Below, piece after piece: positions 24,887 to 34,165 of a DNA stretch of 64,000 bases. Under the pieces are notes generated by a model that made no database searches, was not told the origin of the DNA, and saw only the letters and a program-made list of their open reading frames with translations. How positions within the stretch are numbered: position 1 is the stretch's first letter; every line of letters starts with the position of its first letter. The position numbers were made by a program, and so were the translations under genes. The DNA is from an uncultured Pelagibacteraceae bacterium. GTDB lineage: Bacteria > Pseudomonadota > Alphaproteobacteria > Pelagibacterales > Pelagibacteraceae. The stretch covers positions 32,653 to 96,652 of the forward strand of contig CACMYE010000002.1 of the NCBI GenBank assembly GCA_902617825.1, written 5' to 3'.

Positions 24887-25411
24887 ATGTTACATTTATA
24901 TGTCATGCGTCACTCAAAATCCAGTTGGAGTGATCCCAGTCTAGACGATTTTGATAGACCGTTAAGTAAAAGAGGTAAGAACAATGCTAAATTAATTTGT
25001 GAATTTTTTATTAAAAAAAATTATAAGTTTGATTATGTATTAGTTTCTAGTGCAAATAGAACAAAAAAAACTTTAAATATACTTTTAAAAAAAATCACTA
25101 CACCAAAAAAAATTTTTTCATCTAAGAAACTTTATTTAGCAAATGAAGATAGAATTATTGAGTTAATTAAAACAATTCCAAAAAAATATAAATCTATTTT
25201 GTTAATTAACCATGAACCTACAGTAAGAAATTTAGTAAAAGCATTAACAAAGAACCAAAATAATAATCATTTTAAATTACTAAATTATAAATTTCCAACC
25301 TCTGCCTATGCCAAAATTAATTTTGATTTAATTGAATGGAAAGAAATAAAAAATAATGGATTAATTAAAGAGTTTATCAGACCAAAAGATCTTCAGGACT
25401 CTAAAGAATAA
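24887..25411 (+). CDS. sixA: SixA-like phosphohistidine phosphatase
   Basis: A 174-residue histidine-phosphatase-superfamily protein with the RHG-type motif MRHSKSSW near residue 7, DFDRPLSKRGK after it and a second catalytic His in INHEPTVRNL. SixA-type enzymes remove phosphate from phosphohistidine, but members act on varied substrates. It diverges from ppk and its end overlaps phoB by 19 bp, convergent. Whether it acts on PhoR signalling is not shown by the sequence. Confidence 0.83.
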   Translation: MLHLYVMRHSKSSWSDPSLDDFDRPLSKRGKNNAKLICEFFIKKNYKFDYVLVSSANRTKKTLNILLKKITTPKKIFSSKKLYLANEDRIIELIKTIPKKYKSILLINHEPTVRNLVKALTKNQNNNHFKLLNYKFPTSAYAKINFDLIEWKEIKNNGLIKEFIRPKDLQDSKE

Positions 25412-26076
25412 CCTGCCGATCTAACAGTTCTTATTAATGGTTTAGTTTTTTCTATATTTATAGCTTGTCTCAATCTTCTTATATGAACATCAACCGTTCG
25501 AGACTCTACATAGATATTTTCACCCCAAACATTATTTAAAAGTTGTTCTCGTGAATAAACTCTTTTAGGGTTTTTAATAAAAAAATCTAATAATTTAAAT
25601 TCAGTTGGTCCTAAGGATATTTCTTTATTATTTCTGTAGACACGTTTTGTTACTCTATCTATTTTTAAATCAGTAAATTCCACAATGTCCACTGAAGATT
25701 GAGGTTTAGACCTTCTTAGGAGAGATTTTATTCTAGCATTAAGTTCTTTTTGACTAAACGGTTTTGTTACATAATCGTCTGCACCTGTGTCAAATGCTTT
25801 AATTTTATCTGCTTCCTCGCCTTTAGCAGTTAGCATTATTATTGGTATATCACTAAATTTTTTATCCTTCTTTAAATTTTTACAAAGATCCACTCCAGAA
25901 AGATCTGGCAGCATCCAATCCAAAAGTATTAAATCAGGTTGCTTATCTTTAATTAATTTAAGTGCTTCCTCTCCATTTTCAGAAAAACTTACCTTATGGC
26001 CCTCTTTTTCTAAATTGTATTTTAATAAAGTTACTATTGGTGTTTCATCTTCAGCAATAAAAACATGTGCTGACAT
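25393..26076 (-). CDS. phoB: Phosphate regulon response regulator PhoB
   Basis: A 227-residue OmpR-type regulator: receiver domain (about residues 1-120, with the acidic pocket, the LLDWMLPDLSG phospho-acceptor block and the KPF lysine) and winged-helix DNA-binding domain (about 130-227, VESRTVDVHIRRLRQAI). It activates pho genes when phosphorylated by PhoR. It is the last gene of the phoR-to-phoB run, 2 bp after phoU. The 11-bp repeat elements in this window fit a PhoB-type protein. Confidence 0.95.
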   Translation of the reverse strand: MSAHVFIAEDETPIVTLLKYNLEKEGHKVSFSENGEEALKLIKDKQPDLILLDWMLPDLSGVDLCKNLKKDKKFSDIPIIMLTAKGEEADKIKAFDTGADDYVTKPFSQKELNARIKSLLRRSKPQSSVDIVEFTDLKIDRVTKRVYRNNKEISLGPTEFKLLDFFIKNPKRVYSREQLLNNVWGENIYVESRTVDVHIRRLRQAINIEKTKPLIRTVRSAGYSLES

Positions 26077-26078
26077 TA

Positions 26079-26786
26079 TTACTTTTCTCCAGTTACTATT
26101 GGCTCTGTGCCTTTTGGTCTATCACCTTCTAAATACTTACCTTCAACTAAATAATATATTTGTTCTGCAATGTTTGTTGAGTGATCACCAATTCTCTCCA
26201 TATTTTTTGTAACAAACAATAAGTGAGTTCCATCATCCAAATTGCTTTCATGTTCTTTAAGATATTTAATTACTTCTTGCATACAAAGATTAGTTAACTC
26301 ATCTATTTGCTCATCATTCTCCCAGACGTTCACAGCCATCGATGAAGATCTATCCAGATAAGCGTCTAAAACAGATTTTAATTGTTTTTGTACATTTATG
26401 GAAACTCTCACTAAAGCGTCAACTAGATTTTTTGGTAAATTTTCATTTAATAACAGAGTTCTTTTCGAAATGTTTTTGGCTAAATCACCAATTCTCTCTA
26501 AATCAGAGGATATTTTTAATGCTGTAACTGTTTCTCTCAAATCTATAGCCATTGGTTGTCTTAAAGCAATGAGGTTTACAACTTGCTGTTCTATTAAAGT
26601 TTCAAATTTATCAATTTTTTCATCGTTTTTTATTACTGTTTCTGCATTTTCGCTATCACGAGTAGTTATTGCAATAATTGCTTTTCCTAATGCCTCTTCG
26701 CATGAAACACCCATTTTTATGATATTTTTATTTAAACTTTTTAATTCTTCTTCGTAAGATTTTACTGTATGCGTTGCTTCCGACAT
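26079..26786 (-). CDS. phoU: Phosphate signalling protein PhoU
   Basis: A 235-residue all-helical protein with two PhoU domains (about residues 10-110 and 115-215), each with the conserved acidic metal-binding helix (SSDLERIGDLAKNI and TKNMERIGDHSTNI). It connects the Pst transporter to PhoR and restrains the Pho response when phosphate is sufficient. Its ATG overlaps the pstB stop (TAATG), showing translational coupling. Confidence 0.95.
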   Translation of the reverse strand: MSEATHTVKSYEEELKSLNKNIIKMGVSCEEALGKAIIAITTRDSENAETVIKNDEKIDKFETLIEQQVVNLIALRQPMAIDLRETVTALKISSDLERIGDLAKNISKRTLLLNENLPKNLVDALVRVSINVQKQLKSVLDAYLDRSSSMAVNVWENDEQIDELTNLCMQEVIKYLKEHESNLDDGTHLLFVTKNMERIGDHSTNIAEQIYYLVEGKYLEGDRPKGTEPIVTGEK

Positions 26787-27541
26787 TATCCGAACCTCCC
26801 TGTAATATAATCTTGCGTTTTATTATTTTCTGGATTCTTAAATATCTTATCTGTTGATCCATGTTCTATCAATTCTCCTAAGTGAAAGAAACCAGTATTT
26901 TGAGATACTCTTGCTGCTTGAGCCATAGAGTGAGTAACTATAATTATTGTATGTTCTTTCTTTAATTCATCAATTAACTCCTCAATTTGGGCTGTTGCAA
27001 TTGGGTCTAATGCTGAGCAAGGCTCGTCCATTAAGATTACCTCCGGTTGTACCGAAATAGCTCTTGCTATACATAACCGTTGTTGCTGGCCACCTGACAA
27101 ACCTGTTCCAGGTTCATGAAGTCTATCTTTTACTTCTTCCCAGAGCGCAGCTTTTTTTAAACTTGTCTCAACTATTTCGTCCATTTCTTGTTTTGATTGA
27201 GCCATACCATGGATTGTAGGACCATAAGAAATATTTTCGTATAATGTTTTTGGAAATGGATTTGGTTTTTGAAAAACCATTCCAATTTTTTCTCGCAATC
27301 TTACTACGTCACACCCTTTATCGTTTATATTAAAATCATTTATAACTATCTCTCCTTGAACCTTACATATATCGATTACATCATTCATTCTATTTAAGCA
27401 TCTTAAAAAAGTAGATTTACCACATCCCGATGGTCCAATTAAGGCTGTCACCTGATTTTCCTCTATTTCTAAATTTATATTAAACAAAGCTTGTTTTTTT
27501 CCATAAAAAACATCAACATTTTTTGCACTAATCTTAATCAT
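26786..27541 (-). CDS. pstB: Phosphate ABC transporter ATP-binding protein PstB
   Basis: A 251-residue ABC ATPase with Walker [19 protein letters not shown] signature and Walker B VILMDEP. The PstB-typical LRCLNRMND follows Walker A. I place the start at the ATG at 27541 because GGAG sits 5 bases upstream; a longer form from 27562 would overlap pstA by 20 bp. It powers phosphate uptake with PstA and PstC. Confidence 0.95.
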   Translation of the reverse strand: MIKISAKNVDVFYGKKQALFNINLEIEENQVTALIGPSGCGKSTFLRCLNRMNDVIDICKVQGEIVINDFNINDKGCDVVRLREKIGMVFQKPNPFPKTLYENISYGPTIHGMAQSKQEMDEIVETSLKKAALWEEVKDRLHEPGTGLSGGQQQRLCIARAISVQPEVILMDEPCSALDPIATAQIEELIDELKKEHTIIIVTHSMAQAARVSQNTGFFHLGELIEHGSTDKIFKNPENNKTQDYITGRFG

Positions 27542-27542
27542 A

Positions 27543-28811
27543 TTAACTCCATTTTTTTTCAAATTTATGTCTTATTATTTGTGCGAACAAATTCATAACT
27601 ATTAAAAAACCAAGTAAAACCATTATACAAGCTGAAACTTTTTCAACAAATCCCCTCTCAGCACTTTCAGCCCAAATATAAATTTGAACAGGTAGACTTG
27701 CAGCAGGGTCCATTGGTGAGCCAGGGATAGTGTTTACAAAAGCGACCATACCAATTAATATTAATGGTGCTGTTTCACCCAATGCTTGAGCTAATCCAAT
27801 AATGGTCCCAGACAGCGTACCTGGCATTGACAGAGGTACAGTATGATGCATTGTGGTTTGCATACGACTAGCACCCATCGCTAGAGCTGCTTCTCTTATG
27901 CTTGGTGGCACTGCTTTTAAAGACGCTCTACAAGCAATAATAATCGTTGGCAAAGTCATCAAAGATAAGGTTATTCCTCCAACTAAAGGAGTTGACCTTG
28001 GTAATTGAAACACTGCTAATAAAATTCCCAAACCTAAAAGACCAAATACAATAGATGGTACTGCTGCTAAATTATTAATATTTACCTCGATAAAATCTGT
28101 AAATCTATTTTTAGGGGCAAATTCTTCTAAGTATATTGCTGCTAAAACAGCCACAGGAAAAGCAATAGCTAAACAAACTAAAATTGAAAATATTGATCCC
28201 ATAAACGAACTTGCAATACCAGCTAACTCAGCTTCACGAGAGTCTGGATAAGTAAAAAAACTTAAATTAAATTTACTCTCTACTTTTCCTTGTTCTACAA
28301 GTTGATCAAAAATTTTTAATTGATAATCGGTAACTCTTCTTTGGTTTTCAGGTAGGTCTCTTGGGTAATTTCCTTTAAATACCTGGTCCAAATCATCTGA
28401 TGCAGTGATATAAACATCTTTTGTTTTTCCCAGTAAACTTGGATCATTAATCAATTCTTGTTTAATTTCTCTTTCAAAGAAATAAGAAACCATTTTTTTT
28501 AATTCATTTTGTTGTTTCTCATTTGCATTTTTATCTAAGTTAAACATTGACTGGAGTGATATTTCAAAATAATCAGCGTCTTCCAAATCCTCTTTGGACG
28601 GATTAGCATCTAAATACATAGTTTCAGCATCAAAATTGACAGGCACTATCAACCAAGTTTTTTGAAAAGCGGTATAACCGGTTGAAAAAATTTTAAATAT
28701 AAAAATTGCCAAAAACAAAAGTGCCATAAAAATTGCACTTTTACCTAAAAACTGAAATCTTTTTTCTGAGGAATATCTTTTTGCTAACAGTTTTTCTTTA
28801 TTTTTATTCAT
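27543..28811 (-). CDS. pstA: Phosphate ABC transporter permease PstA
   Basis: A 422-residue permease, longer than the E. coli protein because of an N-terminal periplasmic insert of about 130 residues between the first membrane helix and the permease core. The EAA loop ([19 protein letters not shown]) is conserved. Such long PstA forms occur in alphaproteobacteria. It overlaps pstC by 8 bp. Confidence 0.93.
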   Translation of the reverse strand: MNKNKEKLLAKRYSSEKRFQFLGKSAIFMALLFLAIFIFKIFSTGYTAFQKTWLIVPVNFDAETMYLDANPSKEDLEDADYFEISLQSMFNLDKNANEKQQNELKKMVSYFFEREIKQELINDPSLLGKTKDVYITASDDLDQVFKGNYPRDLPENQRRVTDYQLKIFDQLVEQGKVESKFNLSFFTYPDSREAELAGIASSFMGSIFSILVCLAIAFPVAVLAAIYLEEFAPKNRFTDFIEVNINNLAAVPSIVFGLLGLGILLAVFQLPRSTPLVGGITLSLMTLPTIIIACRASLKAVPPSIREAALAMGASRMQTTMHHTVPLSMPGTLSGTIIGLAQALGETAPLILIGMVAFVNTIPGSPMDPAASLPVQIYIWAESAERGFVEKVSACIMVLLGFLIVMNLFAQIIRHKFEKKWS

Positions 28812-30189
28812 ATTTTTCTCTATATTTTTTAACTACTCTTAAAGCAACAATGTTTAAACACAAAGTCACTATAAATAATGACATTCCTAAAGCAAATGCA
28901 GCTTGTGTTTTTGGATCTCCGAATGCTTGGTCGCCAATTAAAATGACAACAATTTGTGCAGTAATTGTTGACGTAGACTCTAGTGGGTTTAAAGTTAAGT
29001 TCGCAGCTAATCCAGATGCCATCACTACAATCATTGTTTCACCTATTGCTCTTGAAACACCTAATAATATTGATCCAACAATTCCAGGTAAGGCTGCAGG
29101 AAAAATAACTTTTTTAATTGTCTCTGATTTAGTTGCACCCATGGCATAACTTCCATCTCTAAGACTTTGAGGAACACTTGTAATAACATCGTCACTAAGA
29201 CTTGATATAAATGGAATAATCATAATCCCCATCACTCCACCAGCAGCAAGAGCACTCTCAGCAGATACTTCTAGTCCCATTGCTGTTCCTATATCTTTTA
29301 AAAATGGTCCAACAGTTAAAGCTGCAAAAAAACCATAAACCACTGTTGGTATTCCAGCTAAAATTTCTATCAAAGGTTTAGCATACTGTCTTACTTTATA
29401 TGATGCATATTCAGCTAAATATATTCCACTCATTAGACCAATCGGTATAGCTACACACATAGCAATGAAAGCTATAAAAAAAGTACCTGCAAAAATTGGA
29501 ACTGCGCCAAAAGTATCTGAATACATTGTTGGATCTAATGCTTCAGATGAGTCTCTTACAAAAGCTTTTGCAGGATACCAATGAGTTCCAAAAACAAAAT
29601 CAAACAAAGGGATTACTTTAAAAAAATCTATTGTTTGAAATATTAATGAAAAGACAATTCCAACAGTAGTTAAAATTGCAGCTAAAGAAGCAGTAAATAA
29701 AACAGCATTAAAAAACTTTTCTACTGGTTCTCTCGTTCGATTATTCGATGAGATTCTTTTGTACGCATAAGCTACAGAGGCAATAATAATACATAAAACT
29801 ATAACAACTTTTGAGCTTTGAGCTATTGAACGAAGATTTAAATATTTTTCTGAAGAAGTTTGTATAAAAGATGTAACCTCTCCTGTAAATTGACCACGGG
29901 AAAGTGCTTTCGTTTTTTCATAAATTAGATTTAGTTCATCATCTAGATAACCTTGGTTTGCATAATCACTTAAGATTAGTAATTTTACGATTGTTGGTTC
30001 AAAAATTGCCCATAAGGAATAAATAATAAATGCTGGAATAGCGCACCATATAGCAAGATAATATCCGTAGAATTGTGGGAGTGCGGTTAATCTTTTATTA
30101 GTTGATTGAATTGTGTATGCTTTTTTTCTTCCAAAATAATAACTTGTGAAGCCTAGTAAAACTATAAATATAAACAATATTAAATTCAA
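28804..30189 (-). CDS. pstC: Phosphate ABC transporter permease PstC
   Basis: A 461-residue permease, again of the long type with an N-terminal extension containing extra membrane helices and a soluble segment. The core carries DGSYAMGATKSETIKKVIFP as its EAA loop. It forms the phosphate channel with PstA. It follows pstS after a 86-bp gap that contains an intrinsic terminator, so expression probably depends on partial read-through. Confidence 0.93.
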   Translation of the reverse strand: MNLILFIFIVLLGFTSYYFGRKKAYTIQSTNKRLTALPQFYGYYLAIWCAIPAFIIYSLWAIFEPTIVKLLILSDYANQGYLDDELNLIYEKTKALSRGQFTGEVTSFIQTSSEKYLNLRSIAQSSKVVIVLCIIIASVAYAYKRISSNNRTREPVEKFFNAVLFTASLAAILTTVGIVFSLIFQTIDFFKVIPLFDFVFGTHWYPAKAFVRDSSEALDPTMYSDTFGAVPIFAGTFFIAFIAMCVAIPIGLMSGIYLAEYASYKVRQYAKPLIEILAGIPTVVYGFFAALTVGPFLKDIGTAMGLEVSAESALAAGGVMGIMIIPFISSLSDDVITSVPQSLRDGSYAMGATKSETIKKVIFPAALPGIVGSILLGVSRAIGETMIVVMASGLAANLTLNPLESTSTITAQIVVILIGDQAFGDPKTQAAFALGMSLFIVTLCLNIVALRVVKKYREKYE

Positions 30190-30222
30190 TGAAACCCCTT
30201 TACGTTGACTTTACACTTTTCT

Positions 30223-30250
30223 AAAAAAAAGGGGTCTAAAAAGACCCCTT
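30223..30250 (-). terminator. Intrinsic terminator/attenuator between pstS and pstC
   Basis: On the minus strand a 9-bp stem (AAGGGGTCT with AGACCCCTT, 4-base loop) is followed by a run of T residues (plus-strand A-run 30223-30230). It lies 25 bp after the pstS stop and before pstC in the same operon. Confidence 0.85.
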
Positions 30251-30275
30251 AATTTCTATTTGTTAATCAAACTTA

Positions 30276-31307
30276 TTAGTCAGCCATTGCGACAAGATTT
30301 TTCGCGTTATCTCTAGTTGTTCTATACAACCCTTTATCTAAGGGTACTAAACCAATGTCAGCTAAATAACCATTTTTACCTATCGCTTTAGTTGTAGTGA
30401 ATTCTTTTACAAATTCATGTAAACCAGGGATCACACCAACGTGAGCCTTTTTAACGTAGAAAAATAATGGTCTTGCAACTGCATAGCTGTAATCTTGAAT
30501 AGATTCTAAAGATGGTTGACCACCCTCAATACTTGCAGCTTGAAGTTTATCTTTAGCAGCTAAGAAGTAACTGAAACCAAAGAAACCAAACATTTCTTTA
30601 TCTTGAGTAAGTTTTTGAATAATTAAACTATCATTTTCACCTACCTCAATTGCAGCACCATCTTCTCTGTAAAGTTTTTGTGGCTTTTTATATTTTTTGT
30701 TACCAGCTTCAAAACCTTTTTTATAAAGCGCTTTAGCTTCTTTTGGCATACCTTTTTTCATTACCAAAGAATTCCAAGCATCTCTTGTTCCAGATGTTCC
30801 TGGAGGAATCATAACTGAAATTTTTTGTTTTGGTAAACTCGGATCTATTTGATCCCATGAAGTATAAATGTTATCAACTAGTTTACCATCAACAACAGAG
30901 TGTTTAGCTAATGCTTTCCAAAGTTGTTCTTTTGTAAAGTTTACTGGTTCTGCATCTAAGCTGTATGCTAATGTAATACCGTCATTACCAATTACGATTT
31001 CAACGATTTCATTAACACCATTTTTTTTACATAGAGCTTTCTCTTTATCTTTCATTGCTCTTGATGCATTTGTAATATCTGGATGGTTCTCACCAACACC
31101 AGCACAGAACAGTTTAGCTCCTCCACCAGTACCAGTAGATTCGATCACAGGAGTTTTAAATCCTGAACCACCAAATCTTTCAGCAACAACAGTTGCATAT
31201 GGGAATACTGTAGATGAACCAACTATTTTGATTTGATCTCTTGCTTGCGCAACAGTTGCAATTGTTAGTGCAACTAATGATGCAACAATTATAGTTAGTT
31301 TTTTCAT
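30276..31307 (-). CDS. pstS: Phosphate-binding periplasmic protein PstS
   Basis: A 343-residue phosphate-binding protein with a Sec signal peptide (about residues 1-22, ending VAQA) and the PstS signatures KIVGSSTVFPYA at the mature N-terminus and PPGTSGTRDAW in the middle. I place the start at the ATG at 31307, which has an AGGA ribosome-binding site; six more residues would be added from 31325. Codon use is less AT-biased than neighbours, as expected of an abundant protein. Upstream are three Pho-box-like units. Confidence 0.95.
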   Translation of the reverse strand: MKKLTIIVASLVALTIATVAQARDQIKIVGSSTVFPYATVVAERFGGSGFKTPVIESTGTGGGAKLFCAGVGENHPDITNASRAMKDKEKALCKKNGVNEIVEIVIGNDGITLAYSLDAEPVNFTKEQLWKALAKHSVVDGKLVDNIYTSWDQIDPSLPKQKISVMIPPGTSGTRDAWNSLVMKKGMPKEAKALYKKGFEAGNKKYKKPQKLYREDGAAIEVGENDSLIIQKLTQDKEMFGFFGFSYFLAAKDKLQAASIEGGQPSLESIQDYSYAVARPLFFYVKKAHVGVIPGLHEFVKEFTTTKAIGKNGYLADIGLVPLDKGLYRTTRDNAKNLVAMAD

Positions 31308-31373
31308 TATCTTTAATCCTTTCATTAATTAATTAAAAGATGATCGACTCGTACAAATTCATTGAATCTTTAA

Positions 31374-31402
31374 TATTACAGATTTGTTACACTTTTGTTA
31401 AA
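31374..31402 (-). promoter_or_regulatory. Pho box before pstS
   Basis: Facing pstS are TTTAACA (31396-31402), TGTAACA (31385-31391) and TGTAATA (31374-31380), each 11 bp apart with 4-bp AT spacers. The layout equals the E. coli Pho box (two heptamers, 11-bp repeat) with an AT-shifted heptamer. It is 67 bp upstream of the pstS ATG. Confidence 0.62.
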
Positions 31403-31413
31403 ATGATAACTTT

Positions 31414-32022
31414 TTAGTTGTATTTCATTGAGATAACTATCTCATTAGTTTCAGTTTCTAACCCCCCTTTGCAAGAAACAGGATTAGAATCATTACTAAA
31501 AGCGAGGTCAGGTGTAGGGTATAAAGTAACTTCAAGTCTAACTAAATTTACAAGTTCTTCTAATACCATTGGATCGTATCTCCATTTAGGCCAATTAGAT
31601 GGTGTTGAGAATATTGAAGTAAGATAACTTGTTGCCATAGTGTACCTATAATTACTCAAATTTTGATCTTTTAAAAGATGGTCCCTAACAGAATTAAATA
31701 TATTTCTGCATCTAAATGAGTCGGACATATAAGTAGATTTATCGAGCCCCTCTTTCATTGGTATAGATACAAGCATATCCACACTATTTCTCCACCAAGA
31801 TGAAACAACATCTAAATAAATTTCCTCATACTTAGCAGCAGAATGCTGCTTTATTACCGGATAGGTTTTTTTTAAATCCTCCTGCAATCTAAAGACACCT
31901 ATATCAAACACGGTTAATTGTTGATTTCTCAGAATTGTTGAAATATCTAAAGAATAACTATTCAAAATTGATGAGAAAATAAAAACAAATGAAATTAAAA
32001 TACTTTTAAATATTTTTAACAT
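31414..32022 (-). CDS. Secreted protein of unknown function inside the pho/pst cluster
   Basis: A 202-residue protein with a signal peptide (about residues 1-24, ending NSYS). The mature part is helical at first, with two Trp (SSWWRN) and two cysteines (near residues 105 and 183) that could form a disulfide. I recognise no domain. It lies between phoR and pstS on the same strand, just upstream of the pstS Pho box. A periplasmic role in phosphate sensing or supply is an inference from position only. Confidence 0.72.
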   Translation of the reverse strand: MLKIFKSILISFVFIFSSILNSYSLDISTILRNQQLTVFDIGVFRLQEDLKKTYPVIKQHSAAKYEEIYLDVVSSWWRNSVDMLVSIPMKEGLDKSTYMSDSFRCRNIFNSVRDHLLKDQNLSNYRYTMATSYLTSIFSTPSNWPKWRYDPMVLEELVNLVRLEVTLYPTPDLAFSNDSNPVSCKGGLETETNEIVISMKYN

Positions 32023-32117
32023 AAAAAAATTTTAAATAAACAGTAACAATAATCAATAAAAGATTTGTTAAATTTTTAACGAATTTTATTCAATTTTTAA
32101 CACTTTTTCAGGTTTAA

Positions 32118-33266
32118 CTATTTTGTTGGAAGATAAATTTTTATTTCTGTACCTTTGTTAACAGAACTAAGAATCTCATAATCTCCTCTATGCTGGGTGA
32201 TTATATGTTTCATAATTGCTAACCCTAAACCTGTGCCACCAATTTTTTTACTTTTTTCGGTATCAACTCTAAAAAATCTTTCAGTAATTCTTGGAATAAA
32301 TTCCTGTGGGATACCTATTCCATAATCTTTTACACTGATCATTAAATGTTTATCTATTAACTTACCATCGCAATCTTCACTTTTTATTTTTATATTTTTA
32401 TTTTCCTCTGAATACTTTATTGCATTATCAATTAAGTTAGAAAAAACAGTAAAAAGTTTATCGGCGTCTCCATACACTAAAGTTGGCTGCATTAAATTAA
32501 CTTTTAAATTGAGTTTTTTCTTTTTAAGGGGTAGCTCAAAATTACTTTTAATATTTAAAACAATATTATTTATATCTACAATTTGGTTTGGTTTGATATG
32601 TTCTTCAAGTTCAATTCTACTTAATATTAACAAATCATTAATTAAATTCTCCATTCTTATAACTTGATCTGACATAATTTTCATGAATTTCTTTTGGGCT
32701 TTTGCATCATCTGATGCTGGCCCCAAAATAGTTTCTAAAGAACTTTTTATAGAGACTAAAGGTGTTCTTAATTCATGGCTAACGTTTGCAACAAAATCTG
32801 TTTTAAATTTTTGAGCTTTTGTAATTTCTGTAAAATCTTTCAAAAACAAAACAACAGAATTATTTTCTGGAAACAAATATGTAGGTCCAGGAATGATGTA
32901 AATTTTGTAAAGTTGATATGACGGAAGGTTAATTTCAATGTCAATATTTTGTGTCATCTGTGTCTCAATAGTTTTTTCTATTGACTCAAGTAGTTTGGTA
33001 TCTCTGATTACAGTAGATATATTTTTGTCTATTAGATTTTGCCCAAATCTCAGTTTTGCACTTTTATTAAGATATTTAATTTGATTATACCTATCTAATG
33101 CAAAAAATTGATCTTCTAACTCTTCAATTATAACTCTTTTACTTAAATCGTTTTTGTTAGATTTGTTTTCAACAGTAGCAGTGTTTTCAGGTTTTACATT
33201 TTTTTTAACTAAAAAATAACCTAATACAATTATGACAATAACAAAAAAAATAGTAAGTAAATCCAT
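32118..33266 (-). CDS. phoR: Phosphate regulon sensor histidine kinase PhoR
   Basis: A 382-residue kinase: one N-terminal membrane helix (about residues 2-21), a PAS-like domain (about 40-140), HisKA with the phospho-acceptor in VSHELRTPL (about residue 161) and an HATPase domain with the KIGGTGLGLAI G-box. It phosphorylates PhoB when phosphate is low. A single N-terminal helix with no large periplasmic domain is usual for PhoR, which senses through PstSCAB/PhoU. It diverges from olsB. Confidence 0.93.
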   Translation of the reverse strand: MDLLTIFFVIVIIVLGYFLVKKNVKPENTATVENKSNKNDLSKRVIIEELEDQFFALDRYNQIKYLNKSAKLRFGQNLIDKNISTVIRDTKLLESIEKTIETQMTQNIDIEINLPSYQLYKIYIIPGPTYLFPENNSVVLFLKDFTEITKAQKFKTDFVANVSHELRTPLVSIKSSLETILGPASDDAKAQKKFMKIMSDQVIRMENLINDLLILSRIELEEHIKPNQIVDINNIVLNIKSNFELPLKKKKLNLKVNLMQPTLVYGDADKLFTVFSNLIDNAIKYSEENKNIKIKSEDCDGKLIDKHLMISVKDYGIGIPQEFIPRITERFFRVDTEKSKKIGGTGLGLAIMKHIITQHRGDYEILSSVNKGTEIKIYLPTK

Positions 33267-33276
33267 AATATTATTA

Positions 33277-33305
33277 TGTAATAAATTTGAAATAATTTTT
33301 TAACA
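33277..33305 (+). promoter_or_regulatory. Pho box before olsBA
   Basis: TGTAATA (33277-33283), TGAAATA (33288-33294) and TTTAACA (33299-33305) are spaced exactly 11 bp apart and face olsB, 33 bp before its ATG. The same region is the upstream sequence of divergent phoR. Confidence 0.52.
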
Positions 33306-33317
33306 TTAAATACATGT

Positions 33318-33337
33318 GAATCTTTTATCAAAGATTC
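33318..33337 (+). promoter_or_regulatory. Hairpin abutting the olsB start codon
   Basis: GAATCTTT-TATC-AAAGATTC is a perfect 8-bp stem with a 4-base loop whose last base touches the olsB ATG at 33338. No Shine-Dalgarno sequence is present. It could hide the initiation region or be a protein-binding palindrome; function is unknown. Confidence 0.6.
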
Positions 33338-34165
33338 ATGACAATAAATACTCTATTAAGAAAAGTTAATCAGAACAAAAAGTTTAATATCAATACTTAT
33401 GATTTTTTTAAACCTACATTTAATGTCAAACTAGCTGAAAGCAGAGGCGAAATAAAACTTGCGCAAAAACTTAGATATAAAGTCTTCTTCTCTGAAAGAA
33501 TTAAAAACCCTATATTAAATATAGGAAATTTTAGAAGAGACTCTGATAAATTTGATAATTATGCAGATCATATAATTGTGACCCACAGAAAATCAAAATT
33601 TTCGAAAACAAAAGTAATAGGTACTTATCGTTTACTTAAGCAATCTGTTGCAGAAAAAAAATCAGGTTTTTATAGTTGCGATGAATTTAATTTAGAGAAT
33701 TTATTAAATTCAAGAATTTATAATAATATGCTTGAATTAAGTCGATCATGTATATCTCAAAAATTTAGAAATAAAAATGTACTCCAATTAATGTGGAAAG
33801 AAATTCATCATTATATTAATAAAAATAATATCGATGCTTTGTTTGGTACAGCCAGTTTCTTAAGCACTAATGTTAGCAAGATTGAGGATCAGTTAATATA
33901 TCTTAATCATCATCACAAAATGCCAGATAACATTACGGTCAGTGCTTTACCAAAATATAGAGTAAATATTGATTACCAAAAGAAAATTAATTTAAATATT
34001 AGATTATTTGCAAAATTACCCACGTTAATCAAAGCATATTTAAAGTTTAATGCATCTATCGGGACAGGTGCTGTAATTGACAATAAATTCAAGACAACAG
34101 ATGTTTTTATTTTTTTACCAATTGAAAAAATAAATAAAGAATATGTAAATAAAATTTTGGACTAA
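33338..34165 (+). CDS. olsB: Ornithine lipid synthesis N-acyltransferase OlsB
   Basis: A 275-residue GNAT-fold acyltransferase of the OlsB (hemolysin-like) family. Features are KLAESRGEIKLAQKLRYKVFF near residue 30, GTYRLL about residue 95 and LELSRSCI near residue 132. OlsB attaches a 3-hydroxy fatty acid to ornithine to give lyso-ornithine lipid, a phosphorus-free membrane lipid precursor. It shares one base with olsA and lies behind a Pho-box-like element, as expected for a phosphate-starvation lipid switch. Confidence 0.87.
   Translation: MTINTLLRKVNQNKKFNINTYDFFKPTFNVKLAESRGEIKLAQKLRYKVFFSERIKNPILNIGNFRRDSDKFDNYADHIIVTHRKSKFSKTKVIGTYRLLKQSVAEKKSGFYSCDEFNLENLLNSRIYNNMLELSRSCISQKFRNKNVLQLMWKEIHHYINKNNIDALFGTASFLSTNVSKIEDQLIYLNHHHKMPDNITVSALPKYRVNIDYQKKINLNIRLFAKLPTLIKAYLKFNASIGTGAVIDNKFKTTDVFIFLPIEKINKEYVNKILD

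Noticed and set aside
24874..24895. Pho box before ppk
   Set aside because: The two TTACA elements are 12 bp apart, not 11, and overlap the sixA start codon, so it was not listed as a feature.
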